From Phorcus lineatus (Eukaryota; Mollusca; Gastropoda; Trochida; Trochidae), in assembly GCA_921293015.1 (NCBI GenBank), contig OV121088.1, positions 34,716,010 to 34,780,009 of the forward strand: a DNA stretch of 64,000 bases, written 5' to 3'. The position numbers and the translations under genes were made by a program. A model generated the notes under the pieces. That model had not been told where the DNA came from, made no database searches, and saw only the letters and a list, made by a program, of their open reading frames with translations. Positions 50,401 to 62,130 of this stretch are shown in pieces (position 1 is the stretch's first letter; every line of letters starts with the position of its first letter).

Positions 50401-53400
50401 GCTTGTAAAACGCTCGCGGAACAAGCAAGTAAGGCATTATGGCCAATAAAATCATTAATCAGATGTTAAGACTTTTCAGTAAAGGATTCCTTCTTTTTGT
50501 TTGACAAAAAGATTACTCCAATTCTTACTTACGGGGCTGAAATTTGGGGTTGGGAGGAAAGAAACTGTATTGAAATTATTCATAGAAAGTTTTGTAAATT
50601 TGTCCTCCATAATGGGTATAAATCATCAAATGCTGTATCTTACGGGGAGTGTGGGAGGTCTCCGCTTTATGTTTCTTATTATGTTAAATGCATTAAGTAT
50701 TGGCTACGGTTGTTAAGAATGCAACGCCAAAGGTATGCTTTTCAAAGTTATAATATGTTACTGTCCATTGCTGAGAGAAAAAGACCAAGTTGGGTCAACC
50801 ATGTCAAATATTTATTATTTCGGTATGGCTTCGGCTTCGTTTAGATAAGCCAGTGGGAGATCCCGATTATTTTGTTCATGGTTTTAGACAACGTGTTAGA
50901 GAATGTTCATATCAGAATTGGCATTCTTCTCTTGAAAAGATTCCCTAAAATTTTATAATTCTCATAAGTCTTTACTTAGTTGTGAAAATTATTTGTTAAA
51001 CATAAGTTCGTGTGAACATAGACGTGTATTAACCTTGTTTAGAAGTGGATTTCTGAGCAGAAAAAATGTGTATAGTAATGACACCCACATCTGTAAACAC
51101 TTATGGTACCACTTTGAATGTATAAAACAAAAAATGGTAACTCTGTAACATATTCTTGCAATCTAATTTGTACATTGGGTCTTTGGCCTTTCTACAAATA
51201 AAATATCTTGAATCTTGAATCATGCAAAGAATGTAAAGTATCACCTGTTGTGAATCCAGTTTTCGCATTAGATTCGTACCAGTAGAAATCGCCTTGCTTG
51301 AGAGCCTCGAACTGCCTGCCAATGATACAGGCAAAGGTGGGGCCTACTATTCCACCTTCTACGTGCTTCTCACTCACGCCAGCCGTGAACAGATCGATCT
51401 CATCCGGGGAACTAAAAAAATGACGCCATAATAAGATGTCCATTTTATGCATTAGCAAAACGTCATACGGCTTTTTCCCCAAATGACTTAACGTTAGCGC
51501 ATCAGTCATACGGACAGATTGACTGGCCGTTATATGATAGGTAATATTACAATCTTCCTTGAAATTGGACGAATGATTGTCCTTAGAGTAGGGAATAGGC
51601 TGAATAGCGTGCCTTAATTGGTTTGTAGGTGAGGTGAGGTGAGTTGGTGTTTAACGCCGCTTTCAAGATTATTTCACTTATATCGCGGCCGCTAGTATTA
51701 TTGCAGGGAGAAAGCCCGCAACACTATTGTGGCTATGCATTGCGGTGAAACATGCGAGCATCGGCTGGAACTAGCGAACCATGGGTAGTACTGCGCTGAA
51801 TTTCAGTGTAGCATTGCACCCAAACCTGACTGCGTGTAGAACAGTTCTCTACTGCAGACAAAGTTGCCGAGCCCCTGGCGGGATTCGAACCACGGACCTC
51901 TTGATCCGAAGCCGAACGCGCTAACCACTGCGCTATCCCGCCCCCAATTGGTTTGTATATCAGAGTGTAAGTGAGTATGGTTTAACGTTCTGTTAATAAT
52001 TCAACTAATAAATACGTGGATGTTACCATCCAAAAGAGTAGAAAGAAATAAATAGAAAGGACGATATAGCGTGGGTACTTCTAGAAAGTTTCCATGAGCC
52101 TCATGGTTTGAGTCCTGCATCAGAAACTAAACCCCAAAAGGTACCACAACATATGATTATTCCATATACCAAGTTTCAATGAGATAGGCCTTATGGCTTG
52201 AGTTCCTGACCGAAAATAAAGTTGCACGGACAGAGGAATTTTCTATATCCCCGAAAACTTCGTTTTGCAATGGTAAGTGAGTGAGTAATTCAAGAGTAAT
52301 TCACTTATATCGCGGCTGCTAGGGAGAAAGCCCGCAACACCATATTGGCTATGCATTGCGGTGAAACCTGCGAGCATCGGCTGGAACTAGCGAACAATTT
52401 TTGCAATGGTTAAAAACCTGTCCTACCTGTAGAGACCTTTAAGTATAGTTCGCTCCTCCTCCGTGTGCTCTTTCATGGCGTCAAACGTTGCGAATTCTGG
52501 CAGTCCACAGAATTTCCTCCATGCATTGTAACCGGGTAGTCCATGGTCTCGGCCTCGCTGAATGTTGAGCGCTGCAAGGTCGAACTTGTTTCCTTCAGCA
52601 TCCTCAAACAGTCTATCGGTCACTTCTCTAGAGAGATACCTGTCAACTTTCGGACAACGGTCATGAGCAAGTCCACGCAGGTACTCATCGGCCAGACAAC
52701 TGTCAGATTGGACTTGGCCAACCTGTCCGAACAGGTCATGCAGGTCGGCAGCCTCCACACTAGATTTAAATTCCTCATCCCATGCTTCCATGCGCCCCTT
52801 TATCTGGGAGTGACCGAAACGAAAGGCAGCCGTGGCGAAGACGTTCCTTATGGAAGCGTCGATGTCATTAGGTTTGCCTAAGCTTCTATCCTCATATTTG
52901 GTAATGTAAGTGTCCATTGCACTGCCGAGGACGATTGGCAAGAACTCCTTGTAGGTTATAACCTGCATCATCGCGCCGATTATTTTTCTACTTTCTTGAA
53001 AAAGTCTTTCAGCGTCCCATCCTCTATTTAGACCTTTGAGAACCATGGCTATCCTGTTGTGTTCTCTCACGAAGAGAGTGTGCATGCTTGTTAGACCGAC
53101 CTGTTCTGGTGCTCTCACGTCGCCTGTTGATGAAAGTAATTCGGTATGGTTCTCCTACATTCTGATTCATCATGGCACAATTAAATACAGAATTTTCAAA
53201 TCCCTGATATCCTTCACCGCGTTTCCCTCGTATACTTGACTCCTGGCTAGACTCCAAGCTACTCAACGCTAATAAAAGTATGTATTTCTTTGGCAAAGGA
53301 AATGTCGTTATGGAAGGATTTAGGACACCCGTACGCTTCTTTATGGCGATACGAGAAATTTGCCGTGAAGGATATCGGGGACTTGGATCATTGCGAAAAA

Positions 53401-56400
53401 ATGGAGCAGTTGGTTTTACCTACAAATTTCCTAATCGCACATCTACATATTCATATATCTATAAACATCTATACATCTATATGCATATATCTACATATTA
53501 CATCTTACAGGTGACGATTAAATGACTTCAACATATCGAATTAGGAGAACTTTGCCTATCCAGCAGAATCTGAAAGTAACCTTTTGCATACTGCATTCTT
53601 TATGCGACTTATTAAATCTTGCAAATATTGGTGATATGAATTTTGATGGCACTAAAACATTTGAACAAACGTCACCTCTACCCTCGTGCAAAATCTCATT
53701 AATACAAGCGTTAGTTTACTTAGTTAAAATGGTAACGACGTACCAGTTTTGATACATGTTGAAGCTCCACAGGAATAGGTTGGTAGTGCATCTTTGGTAC
53801 ATCCTCTCCCATCACTAGCCGCCTTGTCCGTTTTAAGTAGTCCTGTACCATTTTCTGCATAATAGAGTATTTGGTTGTTATTTCTAGCAATGTACAAACA
53901 TGAATAGATTTGATCGTTGATATGTGCGATTGTCCTGTGTGCATACATAAATGATAGATTTCCGTGTACGGATTTGTGCCTACGTAGAATGTTGATATGG
54001 TAATGTTAGTTTTTTAGGCATTACAGCGTTCAGCTTCTACAGAAGTACACTGTTTGCATACACCAATACACGGGTAAATAGTTCCAAAAACAAAAAAACT
54101 AGTCTCAGTGAGTTATTGATAAGCGTATCTAGATAAATCTTTGGGTCATTAGCTACGTGGTGTAACTAATACCAATAAAACTAAATACTAATGAAAAAAA
54201 GCATTTCAACTAAAGAAAAACACGAAAAATCAGAATAATTACGTCGGAGTCCATCCATCTCTTCAGTGGAAGACCCGTACACGTTCGAGGCGTCAATGAA
54301 AGCAGTTATCTGATTAAGCTGTTCCACGGGACCTATATAGGGTAAACTTTCAAAACTCAAAAAATACATGTCATTTAGAAAGAGATAAGATTTATAAAAT
54401 TTAACATTCACACGTTTCTCACACCATTTGAGATGGTACGAATTACTGTACTTCTCAGGTCGACCAAACTCAGTCTTACAAAACCATAAAAGCAAACCAA
54501 CTCAGACAAGAATCAAAGTCCCACAACTGGTAGTACATGGACGCTTAGAAATATCTTCAGCAATATATGCCTACAGGCCCTACCCTAAATGGATCAGTAG
54601 TAGTTAGTAGTGGTGTAGGGTCTATGGGCACACAAGACTTTCTAAAGCCATTTCTATGCGATGCACGTCCCTGTGACTGGTAAAGGGAGTGTGCAGCACA
54701 CTGGTGGTGTAGTAGATAGCAAGCTGACCTATCAGGCCAATGGCCTGGGTTCGAATCCCGGTGGAGGCCCCGACATTTGTAATCTGGGTCATGTCGTGTG
54801 CTGTGTTCTTGGGCAATACACTTCATCCACATTGCACTCAGTCCACCCCGCTGTACAATTGGGTACCTCAGCAAGGGAAGGTATGGACCTACACGGTCGC
54901 GCGAAGCGCTTGATGGGCTGTATCGAAGTACTATTCCTTAAGCGTAATAATACAATTTGTTAGCAATGCGCGCTGTCATGGATATATGCGCGGTACAAGA
55001 AAGCTATTTTTCTAAGTAGTATTATTAATGATCTTCACATTAAATCACAACAATAAATATTTGATAGATGTAAACTGGCAAATATCCAATTAGTTAGCTA
55101 AAACTCAAGAACTCGCTAAAGGTCTAATTATCGTACCTGTGTCGTAACACTATCGTGCGGCAACACGAATTAGATTAGAAGTTCAACAAAAATGATGAGC
55201 CTTGAAAGAATTGATGCCCAAATTTGGCCATTCGTGGTCGTAAGGTACGAGGTCAGCTTAACTGTAGATCTTGAAATCACCCAAATACTCAGTACTTTTC
55301 ATCGTTTATCTTTATCATTGCTGATTTCTTGATATAATTTCATGTGTACTGTTATTTTATTAAGATATAAAAAAAATACTTTGAAATGAGTACATACGAT
55401 TCATAAAATTCAGCCATTTATACAAACAAATAAGAAATAAACTGTACATACTTATTCGGCACTGTTCATTTCTCACTTGTACCGATCGTGCAAAATGCAT
55501 GCACCTTTTACCAGCATAGGGCCCGTCGACCTCATCAATAGGTATAGGGAAGCAGTTTCTGAATGAAAAAACCAAGCGAACTTGATTCACATAACTGATG
55601 CAACATATCCGATCCAACTCTTCCCACAGAGGTAGAAAAGATAAAAATCCTATACTAACCTGTCCCGATATAAACGGTATTTGTTTAGAGATAAATAAGC
55701 CTGTATAAATTCAATCATAGTTGCGCAATCAGTGAAGCCGTTTCAAAAGTTAACATTCGAAAAGCCTCAGTTACCTAGGTATGCTTCGAAAACCTTGACT
55801 TGATTTATGTAAGTGTGTATTTCAGTCTCCTTTACAGTACACAGTCGCCTTAACGACCGCATGGGCTTTTGTGAAAACAAATATACTATCAAAGCAGTGT
55901 TTTCATTAGCCAAAAGTTCGTGCAGCAACATTGTGTCGCTAGGAGCACCTATCGAAGCCCAAAAAGAGCTCGTATTGTGACACGAAATAACGATACGAAT
56001 TGATGACATACCGCTATGGAGAGAGAATGATCCGTCCCATGTGAGATTAATTTGAAGTTAAACCAAAAAGGTACAGGTGGTGAAATTTATTTCTTAATGT
56101 AATTAATTTCCCCTTGAAAAAAGCCCCGGGGTTACAATTAATTAAGATTGATTTTTCTTTTTCAGTTCAATTTTCCTTTGCTCCTCTCTAAACAGTGTTA
56201 TTGTACAACGTATGCTTTCACTAGGTTCATTGATTAGTCACATCTATAGTGGAGGTTCGATAGACGAATGGTTTGGGGAAATTCTAGGAAAGTTTATTTT
56301 ATTATTATTGTATAGGATAATCTTTATGAAAAGAAAAATACTATGAAATAACCTAATCTGCAAGGTCAAGGTTGGGTCAAGAGTCAATAAGATGTCACTC

Positions 56401-59400
56401 AAGGTGAGGTGAGATGGGGTGTAACGCCGCTTTTAAGATTATTTCACTTTTATCGCGGTTGCTAGTATTATGGCAGGGAGAAAGCCCGCAACACCATCGT
56501 GGCTAAGCATTGCTGTGAAACCTGCGAGCATCGGCTGGAACTAGCGAATCATGGGTGGTACAAGATGTCACTCAAAATAACATTACTTCAGAGAGAGAGC
56601 TATTGTGTCAAACCGTTTATATTGTTGAGTTCAAGTTAAAGTTATGATAGAATGGATCTTAATTACTTACTCAAAATCGTCTGCCGAATACATATCCGAG
56701 TATGAGATGTTTTTAACCTCGACACCATTGCAACAGGAAAGACTCCTCGTTTCGCCTTCAACTGCAACGAGCGCAAAGGTCACATTGATCTGTGTAGTCA
56801 CTGGTAAATGCATTAACGAATCTTCATTTTATTCAAAATAACTTTTGCATGACATATTTAAAATTAAGTAGTCAAATATGAAATTCTATTCTCGTATGTA
56901 GGTGAACCAGTGTATTGAAGATGTTTTACATGTCCCAGTTTCGATAAACCTCAAGAAAAGTCAATGTTAAATGCTTTCTATATAAATTTTGTTCCCGGTG
57001 GCGGGCACGGACAATCATTTATCTATAAACTTCAAATAGCTGATGGCAAATCTCACAAAACCTCTGCTTAAGATTAAAGCGGTTGATCAAAGTTGAATCT
57101 ATAATTCATATTTTTTTATGAAGACTATGTACAATCGACTTCGTTTTAGAAGATAAAGTTAGTTATGGGTTGCCTCTGCATGTCCACTAGAGGTTTGATG
57201 GCTTCGGGTCTAAAATTTCGTAATTTCAATTGGCCAACAAAAAAAGAATATACAACTTGATCAATTTGAAATCAAAACTTAACAACTGACGTCTAGCTGA
57301 TGGGCTAGGTGAATGAATTCTTGAGATAACAGTACACTCTTCACTTATTCTAAATTTCAACTGAAAGGAATCCTGGTCTTTCTATCGCAAGAGTGACACT
57401 TTTCACGTAGAGGAAGCAAGAGTTCGTTAGTACCAATATTGGCCTGCACTGGCGTGATGGAGAGGTCGTGGTCGAGGAATTGCCCCCACTGCATCACCAT
57501 GTGTGTGATATCTGAGTTTTCAAGTTCTCCCTTATCAATACTCGAGTGGAACTTGCGACTGACTTCTCGAGCACTCGGCAACAGCTCGTCCTTAGAGTCG
57601 TACATTCTCGGCGAGGATATTCCTGCAAAAAATATTCCTGCGATGTAGTTAAAATATTTTATCTAACACCCTGATGTTTCTTTTAAGAGGATTGCCACTC
57701 GTAAGTATCCTTGCCAATCAAATGCAGACCCTCGGTCATTTCAAATCTCGCCCTTCTCCAAATCTTTTCGTTTAAATTTGCTAAGGCTTTCGATTCAAGA
57801 GGCCCTTCAAATAAAAAGATCAGTTTCACTTTTACTGGAAAAGGGACAGATTAAAAACGCCCCTGTTGTCTGATCAAATGTGACAGGGATTGAGAGCTAC
57901 GCGGACACGCGATATAGCAGGATGGGGTGTAATAAGGACTACATTGTCCTTTCTCACCATCGTGATAGACAGGTGGCAAATATCTCCTGTACGGGATGTT
58001 GGCGGATCCAAACTCAGCATGGTCCACGTTGTTGCAGTACCCATCAGCGCTCCTGTAGGGAGATTTCCTCGCCTCCGTGCAATCCTGTGGAGGGTCGCAG
58101 GCCACTTTGTTGTCATCTTCAAACTTGTCGCCCTGTTTAGGGTTTCTGAACACAAAATGTAAGGTACGTTTACAGTTGCTCTTAAAGGCACATGCTCATA
58201 ACATCCATCTCAATTGGAGCAGTTATCATCGAGGCTATTACCATTCCCTGGTTGTCTTTATTGTTATTCCCTCGTATAGATTTCCCTCGTAAAGCCTATA
58301 AGCAATTAGCCTATGAAATGACAAATATAAGAAGTAACCGGATGGAGAGTATTGACAAGCTTCTGCATGATCTGAATAACTAAGCAAATTGGAAATCAGA
58401 GTTATGCGACAGTCTCGCAGTCAAATTTACCTGATTGAGCAGTCCTATAGTTTGGCGTTTTGTTAATGTTAAGTTACAGCAGTTGAATTTACAAATCAAC
58501 ATACATTCCCTTGTGCAAAAACTACTAAATTCAATTTCCGTTTAGAAATTCTACAAGGCATGAACTTCGATTAAGCGTAATGGACATTTTAAAGTAGGTG
58601 GGGTGAGGTGATTTTGGTGTTTAACGCCGCTTTCAAGAGTATTTCGCTTATATCCGGCTGCTTTTATTGCAGAAAGCCCGCAACACCATTGTGGCTATAC
58701 ATTGCGGTGAAACCTGCGAGCATCGGCTGGAACTAGCCGAACGCGCCATTTTTAAGTAACCGGATCACAAAGTTGCGATGCTTTTTAAGAATTAATTTGT
58801 ATGAACACCCAAATATTCAGCTGAATAACCTTTTTAGATCAATGCCAATTTACCTTATTTCACTGGTACAGCAATAAATTTGACTAATTCAGAAAAGGTT
58901 ATGCACTGAAAAAACCTCGCCATCCAACGAGTAGCGCCGAGTGGAAAGGTCCACGTGTTACTAAATCGATGGAAAACATCTCAAATGGGCAGTAGCAAGG
59001 ATTCTCAAAAACTAGTTGCAGGGCGGTCTTTCTAATCAAAAGAAGCAGTTGTAAAACAAACGTTAGATGTACGGTTAATCTATGAGAATCCATTTCCCTA
59101 CCGAAAATAATTAAAAGGTGTTCACACAAAAATGGCCGCCATCGTTTTTATTGGGTTTTTTTTATACTCGATACTTTCTTCTACGATTAGGAATAAACGG
59201 GTTGAGTAATGAGGTGTTTGACCCCTGAAGATAATGCGTTAGGCATAAACATTTGTTGGAGGAAAATAGAATTAAAACCGTGCAACTGTCCCTTTAAAAT
59301 ACAATATAGGAGGTTTTAACTATTCAATCATCACGTAAACTGACATTAAACACAGGATGGTATGAAGATTGAAGAAAATGCATAACTCAACTTTTTAAGG

Positions 59401-62130
59401 AATTCCTTTTTCTCCCCAACGTTTTTCCTCGCCTTTTTGCCGAGACTCAACGTCTGTGGTGTACTCCTGACTATTCCAAAGTGAAATTCTCGGGCAGATG
59501 GTATTTGGGTCTTCTTCTTATGTTCTGATGCAACTGAAAAGAAATTGTGTATGACCTCTATGCAGATCAAAATTATTTGGGGTTTGCATAACTTGTGAGC
59601 TGGCCGAAAACTATGCCTAAAGTGTTACTTGAGTGTTTTAGGGTTTAGCGCCGACTTGAAATGAATTTCCCTTCAAACTTTCATTTTCAACAACAATTGT
59701 AACAGATATAAGGGTCCATCCATCTTCCCCTGCATGGCTTTTAAATGTCCAAATCTGCTTCACTGGATTATTTCAACCTTCCTGCCAACCCGTCAAAATT
59801 AGTCTTGTGTGAAGCGCCCTCTTCGGTGAAAAGTTGTAATTTTAATGATTTTCTCATTGGACTATCGTGATCCGTCGCAGCAGCCTTTACAGTAACAGAA
59901 AAGTTGGGGAAATTCGGCAATGCCTATCTTAGCAGGTCATTGGGGCTGGTGGAAGTATAGGCCATGCGTGGGAAGATGGGGTTAACCATGAAAAGCATTT
60001 CAGCACTTCAGAGAGAGAGAGATTGAGCAAGGGTTCCTTCTGTGGATTTGCCCGGGGTCCTGTCCAGGCTCATCGTGGAAAACTTTTGTTGGTCAAAGAT
60101 GTAAATGACCACAAGTGTAACCCCTTAACTGTCGGATGCGATTACGATTGATATTGAAGTATATAAAGTTGGAAGTAAAAATTATTGTTGTGACAAAGTT
60201 AGATAACTGTGAGTGAATAGTTAATGTGGCAATAGTTTATAGAGAAACATCTCTCATCATGGAAAAGTTAATTATAGAAATGAAAGAATTAAATGGGTTA
60301 ACTTCTAGAAGCTAAAATAACTCGGTTAATGACTACAAAAATTATGAATATTAATTTTCTGGGAAAATTCTTGGAATTGGAGGGTGATTTTGTGGATCAT
60401 CAAATGACCGTGGAGGATCCACATACATAGCCATGTAGGGTAGTACTAATAAGATGTTTATTCTTCATAAATAGTTATTTCATGGTCACGTGTACGAATA
60501 ATTAAGTTTTTTCTGTTAAATACCCTGTGCGGGCCCCAAGCCGGGGACTCGGGCAGGACACTTCACACAGGGCGTGTGAATGTGTATAATGAGCAAATAC
60601 ATGATTGAAAGGAACACCGTCTCATGCTGTTTTTGATGTTGTAACCGTTGCTGTACCCGAGTCACCGCTACATCCCCACAATCAAGTAAACGGACAACAT
60701 CACATTATAATATCAAGTGTTCTGACAATATGTTTTCGGTATACACTAATGCGCTGCACTCTGGAGACAGATTCGCATTTATTCAAACATGTTTTTCTCA
60801 TGTTCTTGGGATGAATAAAGTTATCTCAAGAAACCTATAATAATTACATGACAATAACTTAATTAAATGGAGTTTTCAAAGTATTGAACATGGTCGGTTA
60901 AGCTTTGTCTCAAATGATTAAAAGGTGTTCACACAAAAAATGGCCGACAGTCGTTACTTGAAACAAAATCATTCCCTCTGCGACTACGACTACGGGTGAG
61001 TAATGAGATATGACCCTCTGGAGATAAGTTTAGGCCAACTATAAATGTGTTATGTTTACTAAGTAAAATTTGAAAAAACAATTGTCAAAAACGCGCTCTT
61101 GCTCCTTTACGTCATCAACTATGAAACTTAACTCAAGACAGAAGTTGTTTACAATGCTTTAGTTTAATTTGGACACTGAAACACTTCAAAATTGTCAAAA
61201 ACATCTTTGACTTTTAACATTGAAAAGTCTTACAACTTATTTTTAAATAAGCATGGAAACTTGTTAAAGATGTAAACAAATTGAGAAAATCGTCTACACT
61301 GCGTCTATAATTACTTGGTTTCCTAAAGAAACTATCAGTGGGTTTTATTAGCCGCAGCTTTCTAAAGAATCAAAACAGTTTCAATCATTAAACACTACCT
61401 AATGGACGTTGGGTGCAAAAGTCGACATTTAGAAGAAACAGAGTTGGCGTTTAACGCCGCTTTCAAGATTAATTATTTCACTTATATCGCGGCTGCTAGT
61501 ATTTGTGCAGGGAGAAAGCCCGCAACACCATTGTGGCTATGCATTAAGGTGAAACCTGCTAGCATCGGTTGGAACTAGCATACCATGGGTGGTACTGCGC
61601 TGAATTTCAGTGTAGCATTGCACCTAAACCTGACTGCGTGTAGATCAGTTTATAGTATCAATTGTGTTTGTGTGAGTTATTGTTTTTGTACATGAAGGCA
61701 AGGTGATTTTGGGTCTCACACCGTTTTCAAGAGTCTTTCACTCATAAATATCGCTGCTGCTATCGACTGGAACTCGCGAACCATGGGCGGTAATGCGCTG
61801 AAATTCAGTGTAGCATGGGACCCAAACCTTAATGTCTGTGAAACAGTTCTCTACTAAAGACAAAGTTGCCGAGCCCCTGGCGGGATTCGAACCATAGACT
61901 GCTTGCTCCGAAGCCGAAAGGCTAACCACTGCGCTATCCGACACCCTGTGATATTAGTATGACATCATAAATCTTGAGAATTATAAAACATAAATATTCC
62001 TATTTGGACAAAGATTTAATCTCATACAAGCCTCTGTGGAATAATCGTTACTCATCCCAAGACAAAGACGGGGATACAACAACTTACCTATAATTAGAAG
62101 GCACAGGAGCGCTAAACATTCACACTTCAT
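47473..62130 (-). CDS. Animal heme peroxidase (peroxidasin/myeloperoxidase superfamily), complete, 11 exons, 649 residues
   Basis: Exons on the minus strand: 62130-62088, 59533-59392, 58145-57958, 57622-57400, 55558-55452, 54332-54243, 53854-53744, 53123-52427, 51411-51245, 48325-48223 and 47551-47473. All phases match and the sum is exactly 650 codons. Exon 1 encodes a signal peptide (MKCECLALLCLLII). Exon 3 has the entry motif SADGYCNNVDH and LPPVYHDG. Exon 4 has QWGQFLDHDLSITP, with heme-linking Asp175 and distal His176. Exon 5 has CFPIPIDEVDGPYAGKRC and exon 6 NQITAFIDASNVYGSS. Exon 8 has RAPEQVGLTSMHTLFVREHN (catalytic Arg305, heme-linking Glu308), proximal His406 in FRFGHSQI, and NIQRGRDHGLPGYNAWR. 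The C-terminus is Cys-rich. It should oxidise halides or phenolics with hydrogen peroxide as a secreted enzyme. Ig and LRR domains are absent, so it is not a full peroxidasin. The exon 4 donor is uncertain: the frame runs on into a plausible CHSCDRKTR. Confidence 0.9.
47935..48110 (-). mobile_element. SINE family A, old diverged fragment
   Basis: Recognisable pieces in family order: catggtactgcgctgaaatc, ttctctgctgcagacaaaat and acctggcgggattcaaaccc, then ccgaagccgaacacgc. It is in the last peroxidase intron. Confidence 0.6.
48366..48510 (-). mobile_element. SINE family A, 3' half, diverged
   Basis: Agccgctttcaagaatattt, ctgctagtattaaagcaagg, gttgcggtgaaaccagctgg and acggctggaacaagcgaa match the tail half of the family. 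It is 41 bp upstream of exon 48325-48223 on the gene's strand. Confidence 0.65.
48560..48876 (-). mobile_element. SINE family A, full length with 14-bp target-site duplication
   Basis: The duplication aaataggcatgagg is at 48546-48559 and 48877-48890. The element runs from gtgaggtgagttagtgttta to the complement of gtgcgggatagcgcagtggt. The tRNA-like head includes A- and B-box words. It lies between peroxidase exons 9 and 10. Confidence 0.95.
49126..49262. repeat. Long hairpin: about 61-bp arms, 13-bp loop
   Basis: Arm 49126-49186 (gaacttgatatcgtgaataa...) and arm 49200-49262 are reverse complements with few mismatches and small gaps. The loop is atacatagatgta. It directly abuts a truncated SINE at 49263. 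It is in the peroxidase intron between exons 9 and 10. Confidence 0.85.
49263..49422 (-). mobile_element. SINE family A, head half only
   Basis: Starts at tgaattcagtgtagcattgc and runs to the tRNA-like head (ctaaccactgcgctatcccg). The tail half is replaced by the hairpin to its left. The B-box region carries an extra acgggttcaaatgc. Confidence 0.85.
49720..51215 (+). pseudogene. Non-LTR retrotransposon RT fragment (same broad type as 36484-37995)
   Basis: CAFIDFRKAFDMVSRNKLLF, SGVRQGCTLSPVLFSLFINE and LIALLFADDLILIADSVVKL (catalytic FADD) give the RT palm. YGAEIWGWEERN and CGRSPLYVSYYVKCIKYW follow. Frameshifts near 50000, 50230 and 50340, and stops after 50844, disable it. The 3' tail has gggtctttggcctttctaca and aataaaatatcttgaatctt. 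It lies in the peroxidase intron downstream of exon 51411-51245, opposite strand. Confidence 0.87.
51628..51945 (-). mobile_element. SINE family A, full-length reference copy with 12-bp target-site duplication
   Basis: The duplication aattggtttgta is at 51616-51627 and 51946-51957. On the minus strand the head has an A box TAGCGCAGTGG (51935-51925) and B box GGTTCGAATCC (51891-51881) of a tRNA-type polymerase III promoter. The body runs on to the tail at cttgaaagcggcgttaaaca. Length is 318 bp. It is the best copy to represent the family. Confidence 0.97.
52271..52397 (-). mobile_element. SINE family A, 3' half with a small internal deletion
   Basis: Aattcacttatatcgcggct, gagaaagcccgcaacaccat and gcggtgaaacctgcgagcat, then ggctggaactagcgaac, are in family order. 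The head is missing. It sits about 30 bp downstream of the end of peroxidase exon 8. Confidence 0.85.
54686..54945 (+). mobile_element. SINE family B (different tRNA-like head)
   Basis: A tRNA-like head (ggtggtgtagtagatagcaa, then gcctgggttcgaatcccggt with B box at 54748-54758) is followed by tgtgttcttgggcaatacac and agtccaccccgctgtacaat, then gggtacctcagcaagg. The run of words tgtcttgggcaanacac..cattgc.cagtccaccc.gctgta..tgggtacc is typical of SINEs widespread in marine animals. Single copy here, in the peroxidase intron between exons 5 and 6, opposite strand to the gene. Confidence 0.75.
56403..56561 (-). mobile_element. SINE family A, 5'-truncated but flanked by a 14-bp target-site duplication
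   Basis: The duplication aagatgtcactcaa is at 56389-56402 and 56562-56575. The element has the family tail and body only, ending within gaatcatgggtggtac, and has no tRNA head. The duplication shows it inserted already truncated. Confidence 0.95.
58597..58747 (-). mobile_element. SINE family A, truncated
   Basis: Tgtttaacgccgctttcaag, gaaagcccgcaacaccattg and ctgcgagcatcggctggaac are present. It then jumps to gccgaacgcgcc, deleting the middle and most of the head. Flanking cattttaaagta and catttttaagta may be a decayed duplication. Confidence 0.85.
59109..61050. repeat. Diverged direct duplication of about 130-140 bp (59109-59255 and 60917-61050)
   Basis: Both begin attaaaaggtgttcacacaa followed by atggccg. 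They share gagtaatgag, a gaccct(ct)/gacccctg word before agataa, and an ataaa(c/t) run later. The two lie on either side of exon 2 of the peroxidase. Confidence 0.55.
61440..61650 (-). mobile_element. SINE family A, tail and body, head missing
   Basis: Runs from gagttggcgtttaacgccgc through gcagggagaaagcccgcaac and ggtactgcgctgaatttcag to tgactgcgtgtagatcagtt, where similarity stops. In the first peroxidase intron. Confidence 0.9.
61693..61946 (-). mobile_element. SINE family A, diverged, with internal deletion
   Basis: The head (ctaaccactgcgctatccga, ccctggcgggattcgaacca) and tail (ttttcaagagtctttcactc) are present, but the gcagggagaaagcccg..gcattgcgg segment is deleted. It is more diverged than its neighbour at 61440. 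Confidence 0.88.
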
